Below are positions 11,600 through 24,004 of a stretch of 64,000 bases of DNA, piece after piece (the first letter of the stretch is position 1; each line of letters begins with the position of its first letter). The notes under the pieces were generated by a model. The model was not told the origin of the DNA, made no database searches, and was given only the letters and a program-made list of their open reading frames with translations. The DNA is taken from assembly GCF_033958435.1 (NCBI RefSeq), contig NC_134141.1, forward strand, positions 102,775,001 to 102,839,000. The letters run 5' to 3'. This stretch comes from Carettochelys insculpta (taxonomy: Eukaryota; Chordata; Testudines; Carettochelyidae). The position numbers were made by a program, and so were the translations under genes.

Positions 11600-11856
11600 C
11601 CTAGATAAAGAAACTACAGACAGCCATCTGGTTGGATTTTTTCACAGCATTCTTTGATACCACTGATCAGTAAATAAATATTGCTCCTGTGCCCCCAAAA
11701 AGCTTCAGGAAAAATAGTGATATCCTGACCTGGCTGAAGTCCTACCTATCAGGTCAGCTCAGAGTCATTTTGGGCAACCATTCCTCTACTGACAATGACC
11801 TGAAATGTAGGGTCTCATAATACTCAATCCTCTCTTTCATATTATTCAACATGCAT
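11600..11856 (+). pseudogene. L2-like LINE reverse-transcriptase fragment
   Basis: In pieced frames the plus strand reads FFDTTDQ (near 11650), then ILTWLKSYLSGQLRVILGN (near 11730-11775), then a decayed serine/threonine stretch and a SFILFNMH-like end (near 11840). This order matches the RT palm of L2-type LINEs: the FDTxDH motif, the WFRSYLSxRxQ motif and the GPxLFxLY motif. Stops and indels break the frame, so it is an old scrap. It stops where the MITE at 11857 begins. Confidence 0.55.
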
Positions 11857-12123
11857 GGGTATGTCTACACTTCAAATGCTACAGCAGTAACACTGCCTCT
11901 GCACCCACATCAACACTTCAGTATAGATAATCCCTATACCACTGGGAGACATTCTCTCAGCAGCATCGGTAATGCATGTCTCTGAAATGTGGTAGTGAGG
12001 TGAACAGAAGAATTCTTTCCTCTACCTACTGTATCTATACTGGGGTTTAGGTTGGTATAACCATGTCTGTGAGGGGTGAGAGATGTGACTATACCAGCAT
12101 AAATTCCTAGTGTAGACTCAGCC
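11857..12123 (+). mobile_element. MITE with GTCTACAC-type terminal inverted repeats
   Basis: The left end GGGTATGTCTACACTT pairs with the reversed right end GGCTGAGTCTACACTA. The length is 267 bp and there is no coding capacity. The ends resemble those of the Harbinger element at 3865, but I could not see a clear 3-bp target duplication. It sits immediately after the L2-like RT fragment and may have interrupted it. Confidence 0.6.
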
Positions 12124-14929
12124 TCAGTGGACACACTAGGAGATCTGGCGAGGTGGAACTGGACTTGACTGAGGCCTCATGGCAGCCTCCAAGGTGTGCT
12201 TCCTGAGGTGGAGAGCCCAACTTCTCTTGCACCTCTTGCGAAGAAGCAGCAGAGATTGTACAGGTTGAAATTTGGGCTTCTCTCTAGCATAAAGGCAATG
12301 CTGCTGCTCATCACTGACCAAGAACAAGTGCAGATCTTTAACCCCGGCATCTTCAGCATAATAGCTTCGTACAGCTATAAGGACAGGGGTATTTTAACTG
12401 CAGAGATGAGATGACACTAACAGCTGAGACTCAGACAATACAGCAGTGAGAAAAAACTGAGGATGCCCTCAGGCTACATCACCTTTTACTACCTTGGGCA
12501 AAGACGTGAGTCAAAGCAAAGGTGCAAGCATGTATCAAAGGGCACTACTACTTTCAATGTCCTCAGCTGTGAACCACAATGTGCAGGCATATACCACTAG
12601 AGGAATACAGCAGGGAGCATAACTAAAAGGAGGTGTGCATTCTGGAGGCGGAATCATTTGCTATTTTCACTCATGGATAAAACAATCAGGAGAAACGTTT
12701 TTCTGCTTTGCTTGTGGGTTTTCCTAGCCCACCTGTAGGAAAAGCTGATATGGCCAGTTATGTTACAAGAAAAAAATTCCCCATAGGAAGTCACTTCCCC
12801 ACTTTGGGTGTCTGAACATATTTCAAATCAGCCCTTTCTGGAGTTTTTAAGTCTGTCTAAAAAGAAAAACGTACTAAAGTCTGACATGCTATGGCAAAGG
12901 CCCCTCTCCTCCCCACCAATCTTTGGGGCTAGTAGCCCTTTCCTGTCATCAGGGGTCAGGCTATCAGCTATTTCCTGGGACAGAAGCCCAGCGACTCCCT
13001 CTAGCCAGCCTTCCCCTACTTCTCCTCCAACTCACAACAACTAGTACTACTGATATCCCCATTTCCCTCAGCCTACTGCTTATGGGGGGCGGGGGGGCTT
13101 TTAAAAAGCCCCTGAATGGAGTCAGCTGGTCCTCATCTGTCTGGACTCCTTCCCTGCCAGCTGGTCTTGATTGCCCTCCAGCAATCCACTGCTCATTAAC
13201 AGGGAAATTGACCCTTCCCTCCCTTTGGGGGATGCTTTTTCCCCTCCTGTAGCAGCTCTCTGGCCTGACCCTGTCACACATGGAAACATCATGAGCTATA
13301 GCTATGTCTAAGGTTCATACCACTTACATGCAATATTGTGCATGTGTCTGGACAGACAGAGATGTAGCTATAATCACTTGTAAAATTTTCCATTTTGCAT
13401 GGCAATTCATAGTAATCGACAGTGAGCTACTATAGACTGGCTTTGGAAATGAGTAACACACATCATGAGATGCAGATGAGAGCTCTTTCCTCTACAAACC
13501 ATTCACTAGTACTCAAACAATAAATACTTCTGCGAAAGGAACAACTGAAAAAAAAACCTTGATTTTGCCTAGTCATGATGCTCAAATGAGATGCCTTTCA
13601 CATTACAGTGTGCAGGTCTGCATAACAGGATCATTTCTCTCCTTTTTATATACTTTGAGCAGAGATAAAGTAACTAATGTTGAAATACAAATTGTCACAA
13701 GGCTTTGGATTCAACATCACACTGAAATAAATGGAGACAATTTATTCTTTTCTTAGCACTGTTAGTCTGGACCATTTGTAGATGGACATTATTCAGTAAG
13801 TTTAGCTTATATTCAGAAGATCTTCACACCCATGTGGACTGCAGATAATCTTCCTCCCCAACACACAGTGAAATCTCATGTATAACATGGCAAATGCTAT
13901 AGAAAAATATTGACTTTTGGAACCATCCCAAATTAACTTGCACCTGTGTGAAGTTAATACATTCTTATTCTAGTCTCTCTGTAAATTCAGATTCTGGCCC
14001 CAGGGCTGGCTGCTGTACCTGACTCTGGCATTACAAAGCAGCTGTCTGAGAAGAATTGCCTGGTACTGTAGTGTGTGAGTAGGAAGAGGAAGGAGAATCA
14101 TTACTGGTGCAAGGTACATTGTATGGGGTGGTGGAGTGGGGAGGGGAGGTCTAGGGGTCAAGGCTGAGGTAAAAGCCTTGAATGGATTGGTCATGAATAA
14201 ATGGTATTGAATGAATTTGGAGCTGTGGTTAGGAAAAAGGGACACCACTCTGCTAAGGTTAGTATTTCCAGCTGGAACCTCCCCATGGGACTCTGAGCAG
14301 AAGTCAAGGCAGTCTTCCTTGGACTGGACAGATCCTTGGCAGGTCCCCAAATCTGGTGGCCTCAAAGAGGGAACAGCCATCTTTGCTTCTCTCAAACTAC
14401 AACAAATCCAGCTCAGGCACGGTAAAGAATCTTGGCCTTGTTGTTACAGAAGACATTTACAAATAAACAAAAGTTTAAATATTTAAAGTAAAACACATTC
14501 AAATTCTTCTTTCCAAAGATATGCAGCAGTATTTGGATAGGAAATGAACACACAGGTAAAAATAAAAGCCATCTTATACCTGAAGCATAATTTAATATTT
14601 GAAGATCACATCACCCATTAGTTTTTTCCAACACAATCAGATCGTAAGGGAGAATTCCATGTGGTGTTTACACTGTGTGAGATATTGCACGTGAAATGTC
14701 CCTTCCCTAAGGCTTCTTGAAGAGATTTAACTATTTCATTCTCAGGACAGACACTGAAAATGAGTAAAATAGTCTCTTGGCTCATTGTTGTTGCTGCTGT
14801 TTGTTTAGTATCAGTAGAATTCACTGCTGGAGAAATGCAAATAGTAGCTCATTTCTTAAAAGGCTTTCTACTTTACAGGCACAGGATGAATTTGTTTAAT
14901 TCTTCTGGGTTTTCTGGTTAATAAACATT
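12124..14929. other. Mixed sequence without recognisable gene
   Basis: The stretch 12900-13280 is GC-richer and contains a CTTTTAAAAAG segment next to C-rich sequence, which could be a decayed LTR promoter region, but no LTR ends are visible. The 105-109-codon frames there overlap on both strands and carry no known domain. The rest is AT-rich unique sequence. Confidence 0.4.
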
Positions 14930-14952
14930 CTCTCTCTCTCTCTCTCTCTCTC
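14930..14952. repeat. (TC)n microsatellite
   Basis: An uninterrupted CT/TC dinucleotide run of about 22 bases, directly visible. Confidence 0.9.
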
Positions 14953-15528
14953 CCCGCATCTATGACACAGCTTCAACATCGGAAAAAACAATGTAAGCAG
15001 GTGCCCCTGCACTGTGTACTGCAGTTTATAGGTTGCTTATTATTTCAAGTCCAATGTGTGAAAAACACTGTCTGAGATTTTTCATATCATGACTTAATGC
15101 ATTATATGTTGATTCATGGCTTAGCTCCTAGAAGTTCTGTCAGCTCAAATATGGGTGGTATATGGTTGATGAATTTCAACTGAAAAACTTTAACATGTTG
15201 CCTTCTGTGATCCTGAGGTGACCTGAGATAGGAGTTCAGGGTAGTAGCAGAAAAGGGGGCTTGGACAATCACTACTTTACACTGTTATTAAGGGCTGAGG
15301 ATGCAATTAGAAAACACTCAGTTAGTGGCTTTTTAGTCACCATTACCACAGCAGAGAGCTCAAATATCACTGACTGAACAACTCCTTACCATAATGCATA
15401 TGTGCATGCTTGCCTCTTTGTGCCATGAGTGGCAGAGAGCCAACGTTTTTACCACCTTGTAGCATTCAACACAATTAACAAATTAAATTTTATCCTGTGG
15501 GGAAATAAATGATCATTATTCCTTAGCT
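14953..15528. other. AT-rich sequence without recognisable gene
   Basis: No feature seen on either strand. Confidence 0.5.
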
Positions 15529-15888
15529 CAGGGTCAGAATCAAAAATAGCAAGAAGAGCCTTTTTCCCCCCCGAATTTGGTTAAAAAAAGCACCTTAATA
15601 ATTCAAGAGCCGCATTTTTATTAGCAAGATGATCAAAATGCAGATACAGTATCATACCCCACAATGCACAGCACATATTAAAGGGGGAGTTATCTAACGT
15701 TTGGAGATCACAGATCATTTGCTATTTAGATATGAGTTCTTCCTTGTTGGGCTTTTAGGCATTCAACGTTTTTCAAAAATAATCAGGAGGGTTGTGTTTG
15801 ACTTGGCAATTATAGTGTCAGAAGTCACAAAGGGGTCCTTAAAGAGCTGCATGTGGCTCTGGAGCCACAGGTTGCAGACCCATGCCTG
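15529..15888 (-). mobile_element. Probable non-autonomous hAT transposon
   Basis: The right end, reversed, starts CAGGCATGGGTCTGCAACC and continues with a GGCTCC/GGAGCC palindrome, a typical hAT terminal plus subterminal hairpin. The left end is placed at CAGGGTCAGAATC. I do not see a clear 8-bp duplication, so the left boundary is uncertain. Confidence 0.5.
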
Positions 15889-18744
15889 AACTTTTTATTA
15901 TGTAATGTTATAAATGAGGAATGTTAATGTTTATTAACTCAACAAAGACTGAGAATAATTGCACTATATGAATAGTCTGAGTATGAGGGATTGGAACGTT
16001 GACAGCAGCATCTTACTGAGTTTTGAATATTGCTGTGCTGTGGAAATTGTAGGGGCTACTACATTCCCAGAGAAAGAAGTAGGGACTCATGGATGGATTC
16101 CAATCAAAAGGATCTACCCTTCACTGTCTTTCCCCAAGCGCTGGCTGCCTTCCAGAAGTAAACCTAAAAGGAAAGAAAACAAAATACCCATCTTTGTTGA
16201 TGGACATTTCTGTAACTATGGCATTAAAAAACAAGACATCCTCAGAGTGGTTTTTCTTCCAAGTGATAATATTTTACTCCTCTCCTTGGAGACAGAGGGG
16301 ATCTTGCCACTGAGCGGAGTGACAGAAGGATTAAGCCCATCATCCATGTTGTATCTGGTACTGTCAGAAATATTTTGCTTTAATTAGTCCCCAGTCTCCC
16401 TCTATGTCAACTTTTCCAGTGGATAACAGTGTACTCCAGATTTCTTCTAGGCTAACTCTTAGAGCAGTTCTATTCTATTTCTAGTTCATCCTCATCACAG
16501 ATAAACATGTCAATACTCTTGCCTCAGATATTCTACAGGCTGATTCTCACATCAGATGTCATCTGTAAACAAATATTTCTGAATCATTTAATCAAGGACT
16601 TTTGCTTATCTAAACACCAAGTATTCCTTAATTAAAATAATCATATCTCTAACCTGCTCATAAGTCTTTGAGCACTGAATTCTGCCGTTGGCTTAAAGCA
16701 GAATTTTTCAGCCTATGCTCTTCTGGCTCCTGGGCAAATGCAGACAGTGTTCAAGGAGTCTGTGAAGAGTTGTTGTTACCATAGACAAGTGGTTTCCAAA
16801 AGAGCTCACACCTCCATTGGGAATCTTTTAGGAGTTTATGAAAATGTAAATGTAAAATAGTTGAGAAGCCATTGGTTTAAAGAATGTCTCTTGGTACTTT
16901 GCTATGTATGTTTCTCTCACAGTGCACCAAATGCTGAGGCCCTTTTCTTACCCAGATGAGGGAGTTGTACTAGGAGAGATATGATGACCCTATGCAAACA
17001 ATAAAATGTAAGTTATGATTAATGCACAATACTTGTATTTTATTATTGTGCTACAAAATTCAAAAGTCTGCAAATACCAGTCAGGGATATGTTCAGATTT
17101 CTGTGATCATGCCTTTATTTTCTTACTGTGGCTCCCTCAGAAGGATGAGGCACAGAATTCATGTTTTATCACTTCATTATCTGAAAATAATAAAACGAAA
17201 CGTAGTTCTTATCGTTTCTGTCTCCTATATCTTTTGGCTAGACTGTCTACATTTGATTCTTTTTTTCCCAAAATAAGTGTTAATAGGATCAGTCAGTCAG
17301 TGAGGAGAAGAATGAGAATGTCAGAATAATGTGGCATGTTATAAAATGAAAGAGTGCATAGAAAAATGAACTTGAATTAATATCCTTCTGAGAAAAGCTT
17401 TAATGGGAAAGCAAAATAGGAAATATACATCCTTGTTATGTATTTGAGAATATAATTTTTAAGAGAGATGCATGTAAAGATCTGAGTGCAAAAGCCACTG
17501 GCACTGCATAAGAAAATGTTTTATTAGGCCTACAAAACCCAGGAACAATGCTGCATAATTTTGAGTGCCAACTACTGGCACCTTTACTATTAATTAATTA
17601 TTTATATAGAGACACCAGCTGTCTTCTATAGACCACACCTGTAACTCTAAAGCCCTGTCTCTCTTTATATGCCAGCTAAGACAGTAGACTCTGTCATCAG
17701 AATGGTTGAACTGTTATCCTGAGTAATAAATAAATAAAGCTTCTACAAAAAAGCCTGGCAACATACAAGGTTTAACACATCATTTCTGAATTCTGCCCAT
17801 GCACTTTATTGCTTTAACTAGCAGCAAAGACCTTGTTGTCATAGGCAAGTTAGTCCTTGCTGATGACTTTGCAGCTGTCACTCAACCTTACCATCAGCTG
17901 TTAATAAAAGGGCTAATTAGTGACCTCCTAGCTTCCTGTCCTGTGCCTTAATTGGAAAGATTGTCCTCACCTGTGGTGGAGAAGCACTACTTAAACACAA
18001 CTAGGAACTCACTAGAAGGAGTGATATTCCGGAGGAAAGAACAAGAGGACTTCTTCTTGGGGAAGAGTTTGAAGCAATTCAGGTTGAGTGACTCAGAGGG
18101 AATGTAGAAGACTCCTGAGGAGCCTGCAGCTGAAGAATTCTAAGGGTAGGGAATTGAGATTGAGCTAAGTGAAGTGAAAGACTTTTTGTTTGTGGAGCTG
18201 CACCTAGGGGAACAAAAGTTCTCTTGTTTACACCTGGCTCCTAGAATGAAAGTGAATTGTTGTATGACTTTGCCAGAGGTGTCACAGAAGACCTGGGAAG
18301 AGAGTCTAGAGGAAAAATTGCTGGGTAGTAATGGTAGCTAAGAAAGTGACTGCCAGAGGAGAATGTGAGGCGAGACCCTATTTTACAGCAAAGCTATGCC
18401 TGAACATGAGAGGGCACTGTGGAGGGGTGGATATGTATTTACACCAGTGCTGCTACATGGGTGTAAGATGTAGAGTCACTTATTAAGGCAAAAAATGCCT
18501 GTCACTGTCTCATTTTAACTGATTGTGGAAACCCAGTGATGACTGAACTTGATAGACTAAACCCCCCAAAAGTCTCCGTTCTGCTTGCAGCTGTCTCCTG
18601 TGTTTCACACTGACTCTGAAAACCTTGTAGGCTTCACTGTTACTGTCAGCGCTGGTTGTGTTTCTTTTGTTGCATATGGGTTGGGTTGGGAAAGTTGTAT
18701 GAGTAGCAAATAAGGATTGTCTATGATTCTGTAGCTCCTTCTCA
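15889..18744. other. AT-rich sequence without recognisable gene; possible old LTR scrap
   Basis: The longest open frame (15959-16387, 142 codons) has no domain I recognise and no coding-like context, so I leave it as chance. The 17930-18400 stretch is purine-rich with CTACTTAAAC and many GAAG/GAGG blocks, as in the U5 side of some reptile LTRs, but I can identify neither end. Confidence 0.4.
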
Positions 18745-19005
18745 CAGCACACAAGTAGAGCTAAAAGGAACCTCAGGAGGTCATCTAGTTATATCTCCCA
18801 TAATGAGGCAGGAACAAATACACCTAGAAAAACACCGGTCATGGATGGTCTAACTGGTTCTTAAAAACTTCCAATGATAATTCCACAACCTCCCTCATTG
18901 AGCTATTTCTGTACTTAACTCTCCTTTTATTATTAGAAAGATTATCTAACCTAAATCTCTCTTGCTTCAGACTGAGCTACTCCCTTCTTTTGTATAAAGC
19001 CTCTG
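18745..19005 (-). mobile_element. CR1 LINE 3' fragment
   Basis: The plus strand reads AGGAACCTCAGGAGGTCATC, the reverse of the CR1 3' terminus (GACCTCCTGAGGTCCCTTCCA type). Decayed coding sequence follows, corresponding on minus to the conserved CR1 C-terminal stretch that ends RxxLxxFKxxLD. It is more diverged than the other CR1 copies in this window. Confidence 0.7.
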
Positions 19006-19399
19006 CTCAGGCAGTACAATGCAGATGTAAGCTTTGTAACAGTAGCTTTGTTCTATATGGTTGTTTTGTTTCATGAGCTGACTTCTTTCTCTGAAGTAAG
19101 CTTTCCTTTTATGTGAGTGAGAAGTGTGGGTGTGTGCACACACAATGGAATCAGTCCCTGAAGCCAGCCTGTCAGGACAAATCAGCTAGCCAGAGGATAA
19201 TAGGAGCTGAGGCCCGTAAAAGAATCCACCCAAAAAGTGACCCCATCAAATGAAGATCAAAGACCCATCAACTGTTAGCATAGTCATACAGACTCCTGGA
19301 GCTGGACTGAAGCATATAAAAGATGGGTGCAATGATATAGGGGTTTCTTTCTGCTTCATGCCTTCACCTCTCTGCAAGTTTAGTCTCCCCAGAATGGAT

Positions 19400-19496
19400 G
19401 GATGGACTATATGCATTTCAGTGCCTCATTAGTATTCTTCAATCTGGCCATTAGTGTGGCCATTTTGAAGTTTTTGGTAAGTGTAGACATAGCCTA
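19400..19496 (-). mobile_element. Fragment of the palindromic Harbinger-like MITE family
   Basis: The segment contains CATTAGT, GGCCATTTTGAAGTTT and ends GTGTAGACATAGCC. The same blocks in the same order form the right end of the complete copy at 36431-36881. Only one end survives here. Confidence 0.6.
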
Positions 19497-20939
19497 TGTG
19501 TCTTTGAGTTGTGTTGACAGTTGTGGTTTGTGTTGTTTAGGGAGGGTGAAGTGAAGGGCTATGTCTACATGAAGATGTATGGGTCGCTGCATTGTTTTAT
19601 ATCTAGGGAGACTATGCTGAGAGATGTGACTTCGTATAGGCAGCAGCTGTGCATATGAGTTTAGGAATTGGGACAGGAAATCTGCCATCTGTGCAGACTG
19701 CTTCTGACATCCAATGAAACTATTGCATGGACATTAGCGGTAAAGAGTGGTACTGTCCTAATGGTCTAAGTCTCCCGGGATCACAAAGATCCATACTTTA
19801 TTGTAGCTGTACAACACTCAAGTGAAATTTATAGTCAAACAGAACATAAAAGTTCAATGGAAATAGACTGCAAAACCCAGTAATTGCACCTGATCATATT
19901 CCAAACAAAATGAGCTCTCGGGCATCCTTACAGATTTTTCAATATTTCATATTGACCCAACAAACATTTTAGGCTTCTGGGTGACAATCCTGGAATTTTA
20001 TAGGTGCGGACTGGGCATTTATAGTGTCAGATGTTCAGACTAACCCTGAATGCCTCACTGCTGTGGTGGCTCAAGAACCAGCTCAATCCAGCTTCTGGAG
20101 CCCTCTCTTCTGACTGGTATCTCACCCACTGTTACACGTTTGCCTGTTCACCGCCACTCATCCAGACCCATATCCTGCCAAACGTTGGTACCCTTCCCTC
20201 TGAGTACTGTCCCATGGCGGTGACCAACACCCAAAGATCTTCTCAGAGTATTCCAACCCTGTTTACTCAACTTGCCTCAGTGACCCATTGCCAGTCATAA
20301 TTTAGCCCTTACTTTAGGGCCAAACTGCGGTGAAATGGCCACTCATCACTTGCAAGGGTTTGTGGATCTGTTACCTTCTCCTATGCTTGCTCAGGCACTG
20401 TCCCAGGCCCTGCAGCCTGGGTGGGATTGGGTCAGAGTTCCCCAGTTCTGCCTGCCTCTCCCAAGCATTACTCTCCATAAGCCTCTGCTGCTTCCCTGGC
20501 AGCCAGGCCTCTCCTACTCTATAGCGGGAGCAAGAGTCTTCTCTCCTTCTCTTTCAGGGCCCCCTATTTGTACAGCCCCATCCGGATCCTAACTGGCAGC
20601 TAATTTCATCAGCTCCTGACTCCAGTCTCTGCCCTCTTTCAGGTCTGGGTCTAACCCTTTATCCTCCTGGAGTGAGGAGACCACCACCTCCCCTACATAC
20701 ATATTGCATGGTCCTAGTCCTCAGTGAGAAATTGTCCCTCACATTTGATGGAGATTTCATTTAATTAAAATGAACAGCTGAAAATGACACTAATTATGCA
20801 CAGTTTCAATGAAACTGAGATTTTTTTTGGTAGGTCTTGCAGCTGACAGCCTGAATTCTGCCCTCTGCTACTTTGAGTGGGAGGAGACAAAAGCATAACC
20901 CTATTGGAATCACCTTGGCTTTATAGTAGTGTAACTGAG
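19497..20939. other. Sequence without confident annotation
   Basis: A GGCTATGTCTACATG end at about 19557 may start another decayed MITE. The C-rich stretch 20040-20720 resembles LTR-type sequence (repeated CCCTxx and CTCCTGACTCCAG blocks), with a run reading SLLWWLKNQLNPASGAL near 20060. That run recalls the region after the RT of some tyrosine-recombinase or LTR elements, but the match ends after 15-20 residues. I do not call an element. Confidence 0.35.
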
Positions 20940-21640
20940 CATGGAAGTTAGCCTAATCTCTTCACCAAACTTGGAATTTAATCATGACCAGTCTTATGTA
21001 ACTAAGAGTTTGGCTCTCAAGATAAATGATGCAGACTTACCCAGCACAGACAGCTTTACGTATTTAGGCAGCATCATCCACCATGACGGAGGCATCGAGA
21101 ATGACATCCAGAGCAGATTAAGCAAGGAAAGAAATGTCCTCAGAAGTGGAAGCAATGTATGGAGATCTACATAGTATAGTGTCCGCACCAAGCTTAAGCT
21201 GCCCAAGAGTTGTCATATTAACACTGCTGTACAGCTCAAAGTGCTGGCAGATGACAGTGCGACTTTGCCAGGCTCTCGTCCTTTCACACCACTAACCTTC
21301 ACAAGATATTTCACATCTTTTGGCCAAAGACAATCTCCAACCACAACTCACTCCAGTGATGCCACCAAGAGAATATGGCCACTATCATAAGATGCTGGAG
21401 GTGGATAGGGCAAGTGATGAGAAGGGAGGCAGATGCCATTCTAAAGATAGCACTTCACTGGATGAGTGATTGGAGACGTGGGAGGCCCAAGACAACATGG
21501 TGGCATACTGTTGAGACAGACATGAAGAGAATGAAATACAACAGGGACATGCTGGAGAAAACGGCCAAAGACAGACAGACTAGGGGCAGACCTTCATTGC
21601 TGCCCTACATGCCTGTGGGAATAATAGGTTTTAACTAATA
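20940..21640 (+). pseudogene. RTE-like LINE reverse-transcriptase C-terminal region and 3' end
   Basis: The plus strand encodes DSFTYLGSIIHHDGGIENDI near 21060, the conserved block just after the RT palm. Decayed thumb sequence follows. Near 21385 it reads RCWRWIGQVMRREADAILKI, ALHWMSDWRRGRPKTTWWHT and a VETDMKRM block, ending near 21610 with SLLPYMPVG, where intact relatives have an F-V-A-A-L-x-A-x-G ending. The frame is broken between 21175 and 21375. The catalytic palm upstream is absent, so the copy is 5' truncated and dead. The clade is inferred from the terminal motifs. Confidence 0.72.
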
Positions 21641-22398
21641 GTCTTACATAACCAAGGCAGAGAGTGCTGAGAACTTTCCACCCCACCATGCTTTCTCCTG
21701 GAACTACTTTGCATGAGATGTGCAAGCACATTACTTCTGCACAGGTCAGCTGGTCTTAGCATAGGAACTACTGCAGAGGACTACGCTTTCTCAGCATTTC
21801 CCCAATCTGCACTGATATTTTCCAGATCCTTGACTGTAGTCCGTGTGTTTCCAAATATACAAACAATTTTCGTATTGCTTAAATTCAAGGCAGTTCAGTT
21901 GTGTTATTTTTTTCTTAACTTGATCATTAAAACACAATTTGTGGAAGGGGAATTTCCCAAAAGCTACTTTATCAGAAATGTGTTGGTTGTGATAGCTTTT
22001 TTTTTTTATAATTTCAGGTATGTGAGATGACTCATTTACAAACTAGTTACTCAGAAAACTCCCATGCCATGTGATATTTTGTGTGGCATTTCCAGGCTCT
22101 CACTAAGATGTTCAAACACCAGGCTTGTAGTTAAAACAAAACTTAAAGTTCCCAGAAACAATAATGAAAAATGTATAACTTGAGACAGGGGAGGAAGTGA
22201 TAACATAATGGTATAACTGAGGCTAGGCACGTCAGAAACAAATTACTACTGATGCTAAAGATGACATGTAACTGTAAAAGGATAAGGAAGTCACAGGGGA
22301 AACTATAAGGAGAAAAAATGCATCCCATCTTCCAAACAATATAGCTGCTGAGCAAACCTCTTGTGGTTTGGTATTTTTGGGAGGGATGAGAATCATCC
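21641..22398. other. AT-rich sequence without recognisable gene
   Basis: No feature seen apart from a short T run near 21998. Confidence 0.5.
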
Positions 22399-22529
22399 TG
22401 CATCCATGCGTCTGACAAAATAGGTCTTAGCCCATGAAAGCTTATACTCCAAAAAATCTGTTAGTCTATGAGGTGCCACAGAACTTCTTGTTTTTGAAGA
22501 TACAGACTAACTTGTCTACCTCTCTGATA
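22399..22529 (+). mobile_element. Penelope-like element terminal fragment
   Basis: The copy reads GAAAGCTTATACTCCAAAAA, then GTTAGTCTATGAGGTGCCAC, and ends CAGACTAACTTGTCTACCTC plus TCTGATA. The same blocks follow the GIY-YIG coding segment at 51940-52553 and recur at 42104, 42480, 60332 and 63769. It has no coding sequence. Confidence 0.7.
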
Positions 22530-22689
22530 AATCCTACAAAAGTGTGGCTTGTCCCACATGGCAGCAGAAAGAAAGAAGTTAGCCTCTAACCCCAGTCCTT
22601 TCCTGTAACTATTGCTTAGCTGATAATACTCCTTGTAATCCAGTTAGTGCAGTCCCACTTTTAACAGTTGGCCTACTGACAGTGTAGAA

Positions 22690-23322
22690 CAGGGGTGGGC
22701 AAGGTGCAGCTCATGGGCTGGATCTAGCCCACCATGCCATTTAATCTGGCCCCCCTGGGGGTTGAGCTTTGTGCACAGTTCACAGCCGCAGTAAAATCTC
22801 TATGCCCCTGTTGGCTGGAAACCAGATAATGGGAGCTGAGAATTTGGATGGGAGGGGGAGCAATGTAGCACAAGTTCTTACCTGCCATTTGCTGGAAACT
22901 GGCCAATAGGGGAGTTTCCTGGAGGCAGGGCAGGGTGGTCTGTGGCAGCTGGCTGGCAGGCAGGGAAGCCTGTCTTAGTGCTGATGGCCAGTAGCTGTTC
23001 AGTTCTCCTTCTGCACCCCAACTCCCTCCCAGATCCTGCACCCACTCTTACATCCCTCTGCCAGGCCAGAGTCCTCTTTTGCACCATACCACTCGTGGAT
23101 GCTTCATCCCAATTCCCTGCCCCAGGTCACAACCTGCTCCTTCACCCAAGCTCCTGCTCAGACCCCACAGCCTTCTCTGCACCCCAGTCGCTTTATCCTG
23201 AATTCCCTTCTGCACCTGACCTCCATCCCAGACCCTACAACCCCTTTAGAGAAAAGAGTGGCCCGTGACCACTTCCTGAAATCTTAGAGTGGCTCCCCAT
23301 CACAAATTATTGCCCACCCTTG
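22690..23322 (+). mobile_element. Non-autonomous hAT transposon, about 630 bp
   Basis: The left end CAGGGGTGGGCAAGG pairs with the reversed right end CAAGGGTGGGCAATAA. The subterminal DNA contains GGGCTGGATCTAGCCC, a perfect hairpin. The flanks (GTGTAGAA and TTGTAAAG) agree at only 5 of 8 positions, so the target duplication is weak. The C-rich interior encodes no transposase that I can see. Confidence 0.7.
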
Positions 23323-23603
23323 TTGTAAAGGATAGTGCTTCAGAAAGAACTTGCATTATATAGAATGTCTATTCTAACACTGGTGTGTTCACTTTTCAGG
23401 AGCTTCTTCCCAGCACATAATATTTCTTACCAATTGGCATTACACTGTTAAGTGAATTAATCTGATTCTTTACAATCCTATAGTGGAATTGGGTTTCCTT
23501 TTTTAATGGCTTATAGTGGGGCAGAGTGGCCACCCCACTACATGGAAGGGAAGGAACCCTTCTGGCAGCCATCTTTTATATTTATAATTGGAGATACACA
23601 TCT

Positions 23604-23780
23604 CTTAGAGCTGGAAGGGACCTCAGAAGGTCATCTAGTCCAGTTCCCTGCCCTCTTGGCAGGACCAGGCACCATCCCTGACATCTATTTTCCCCAATCC
23701 CTAAATGGCCTCCACAAGGATTGAATTCACAACCCTGGGTTTAGCAGAACAATGCTTAAACCACTGAGCTATCCCTCCCA
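23604..23780 (-). mobile_element. tRNA-derived SINE with CR1-like tail
   Basis: On the minus strand the copy begins with a tRNA-like A box (GATAGCTCAGTGGTTTAAGC) and a B box (GGGTTGTGAATTCAATCC). It ends with GACCTTCTGAGGTCCCTTCC, the CR1-type 3' tail. A tRNA head fused to a CR1 tail is known from cryptodiran turtles and supports the turtle assignment. It would have been copied by CR1 reverse transcriptase. Confidence 0.75.
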
Positions 23781-23815
23781 AAGGGTGTAGGCCCTGATGC
23801 TTGTGTACAGACATT

Positions 23816-24004
23816 TCATAGAGCTGGAAAGGACCTCAGGAGGTCCTTGAGTCCAGTCCTCTGCCCTCTTAGCAAAGCAAGCACCACCCCTGACAAATTT
23901 TTGCTTTGTTAAGCTATTTGCCCCAGATCCCTAAATGGCCTCCTCAAAGATTGAGCTCACAACCCTGGGTTTAGCAGGCCAATGCTCAAACTGCTAACCC
24001 ACAC
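23816..24004 (-). mobile_element. tRNA-derived SINE with CR1-like tail (second copy)
   Basis: Same family and orientation as the copy 35 bp upstream. On minus it has a decayed A box (GTTAGCAGTTTGAGCATTGG), a B box (GGGTTGTGAGCTCAATC) and the tail GACCTCCTGAGGTCCTTTCC. The A box is more mutated than in its neighbour. Confidence 0.75.

Noticed and set aside
12900..13281. Complete LTR or retroviral remnant
   Set aside because: The C-rich sequence with CTTTTAAAAAG is suggestive, but no TG...CA ends, target duplication or coding motif could be seen.
15959..16387. 142-codon open frame on plus as a possible gene
   Set aside because: No domain, repeat-like or host-gene similarity I can recognise, no splice or start context, and AT-rich surroundings; a frame of this length can occur by chance in 64 kb.
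20031..20300. RT/RNase H fragment of a DIRS or LTR element (SLLWWLKNQLNPASGAL)
   Set aside because: The resemblance covers only 15-20 residues and then stops; insufficient to call.
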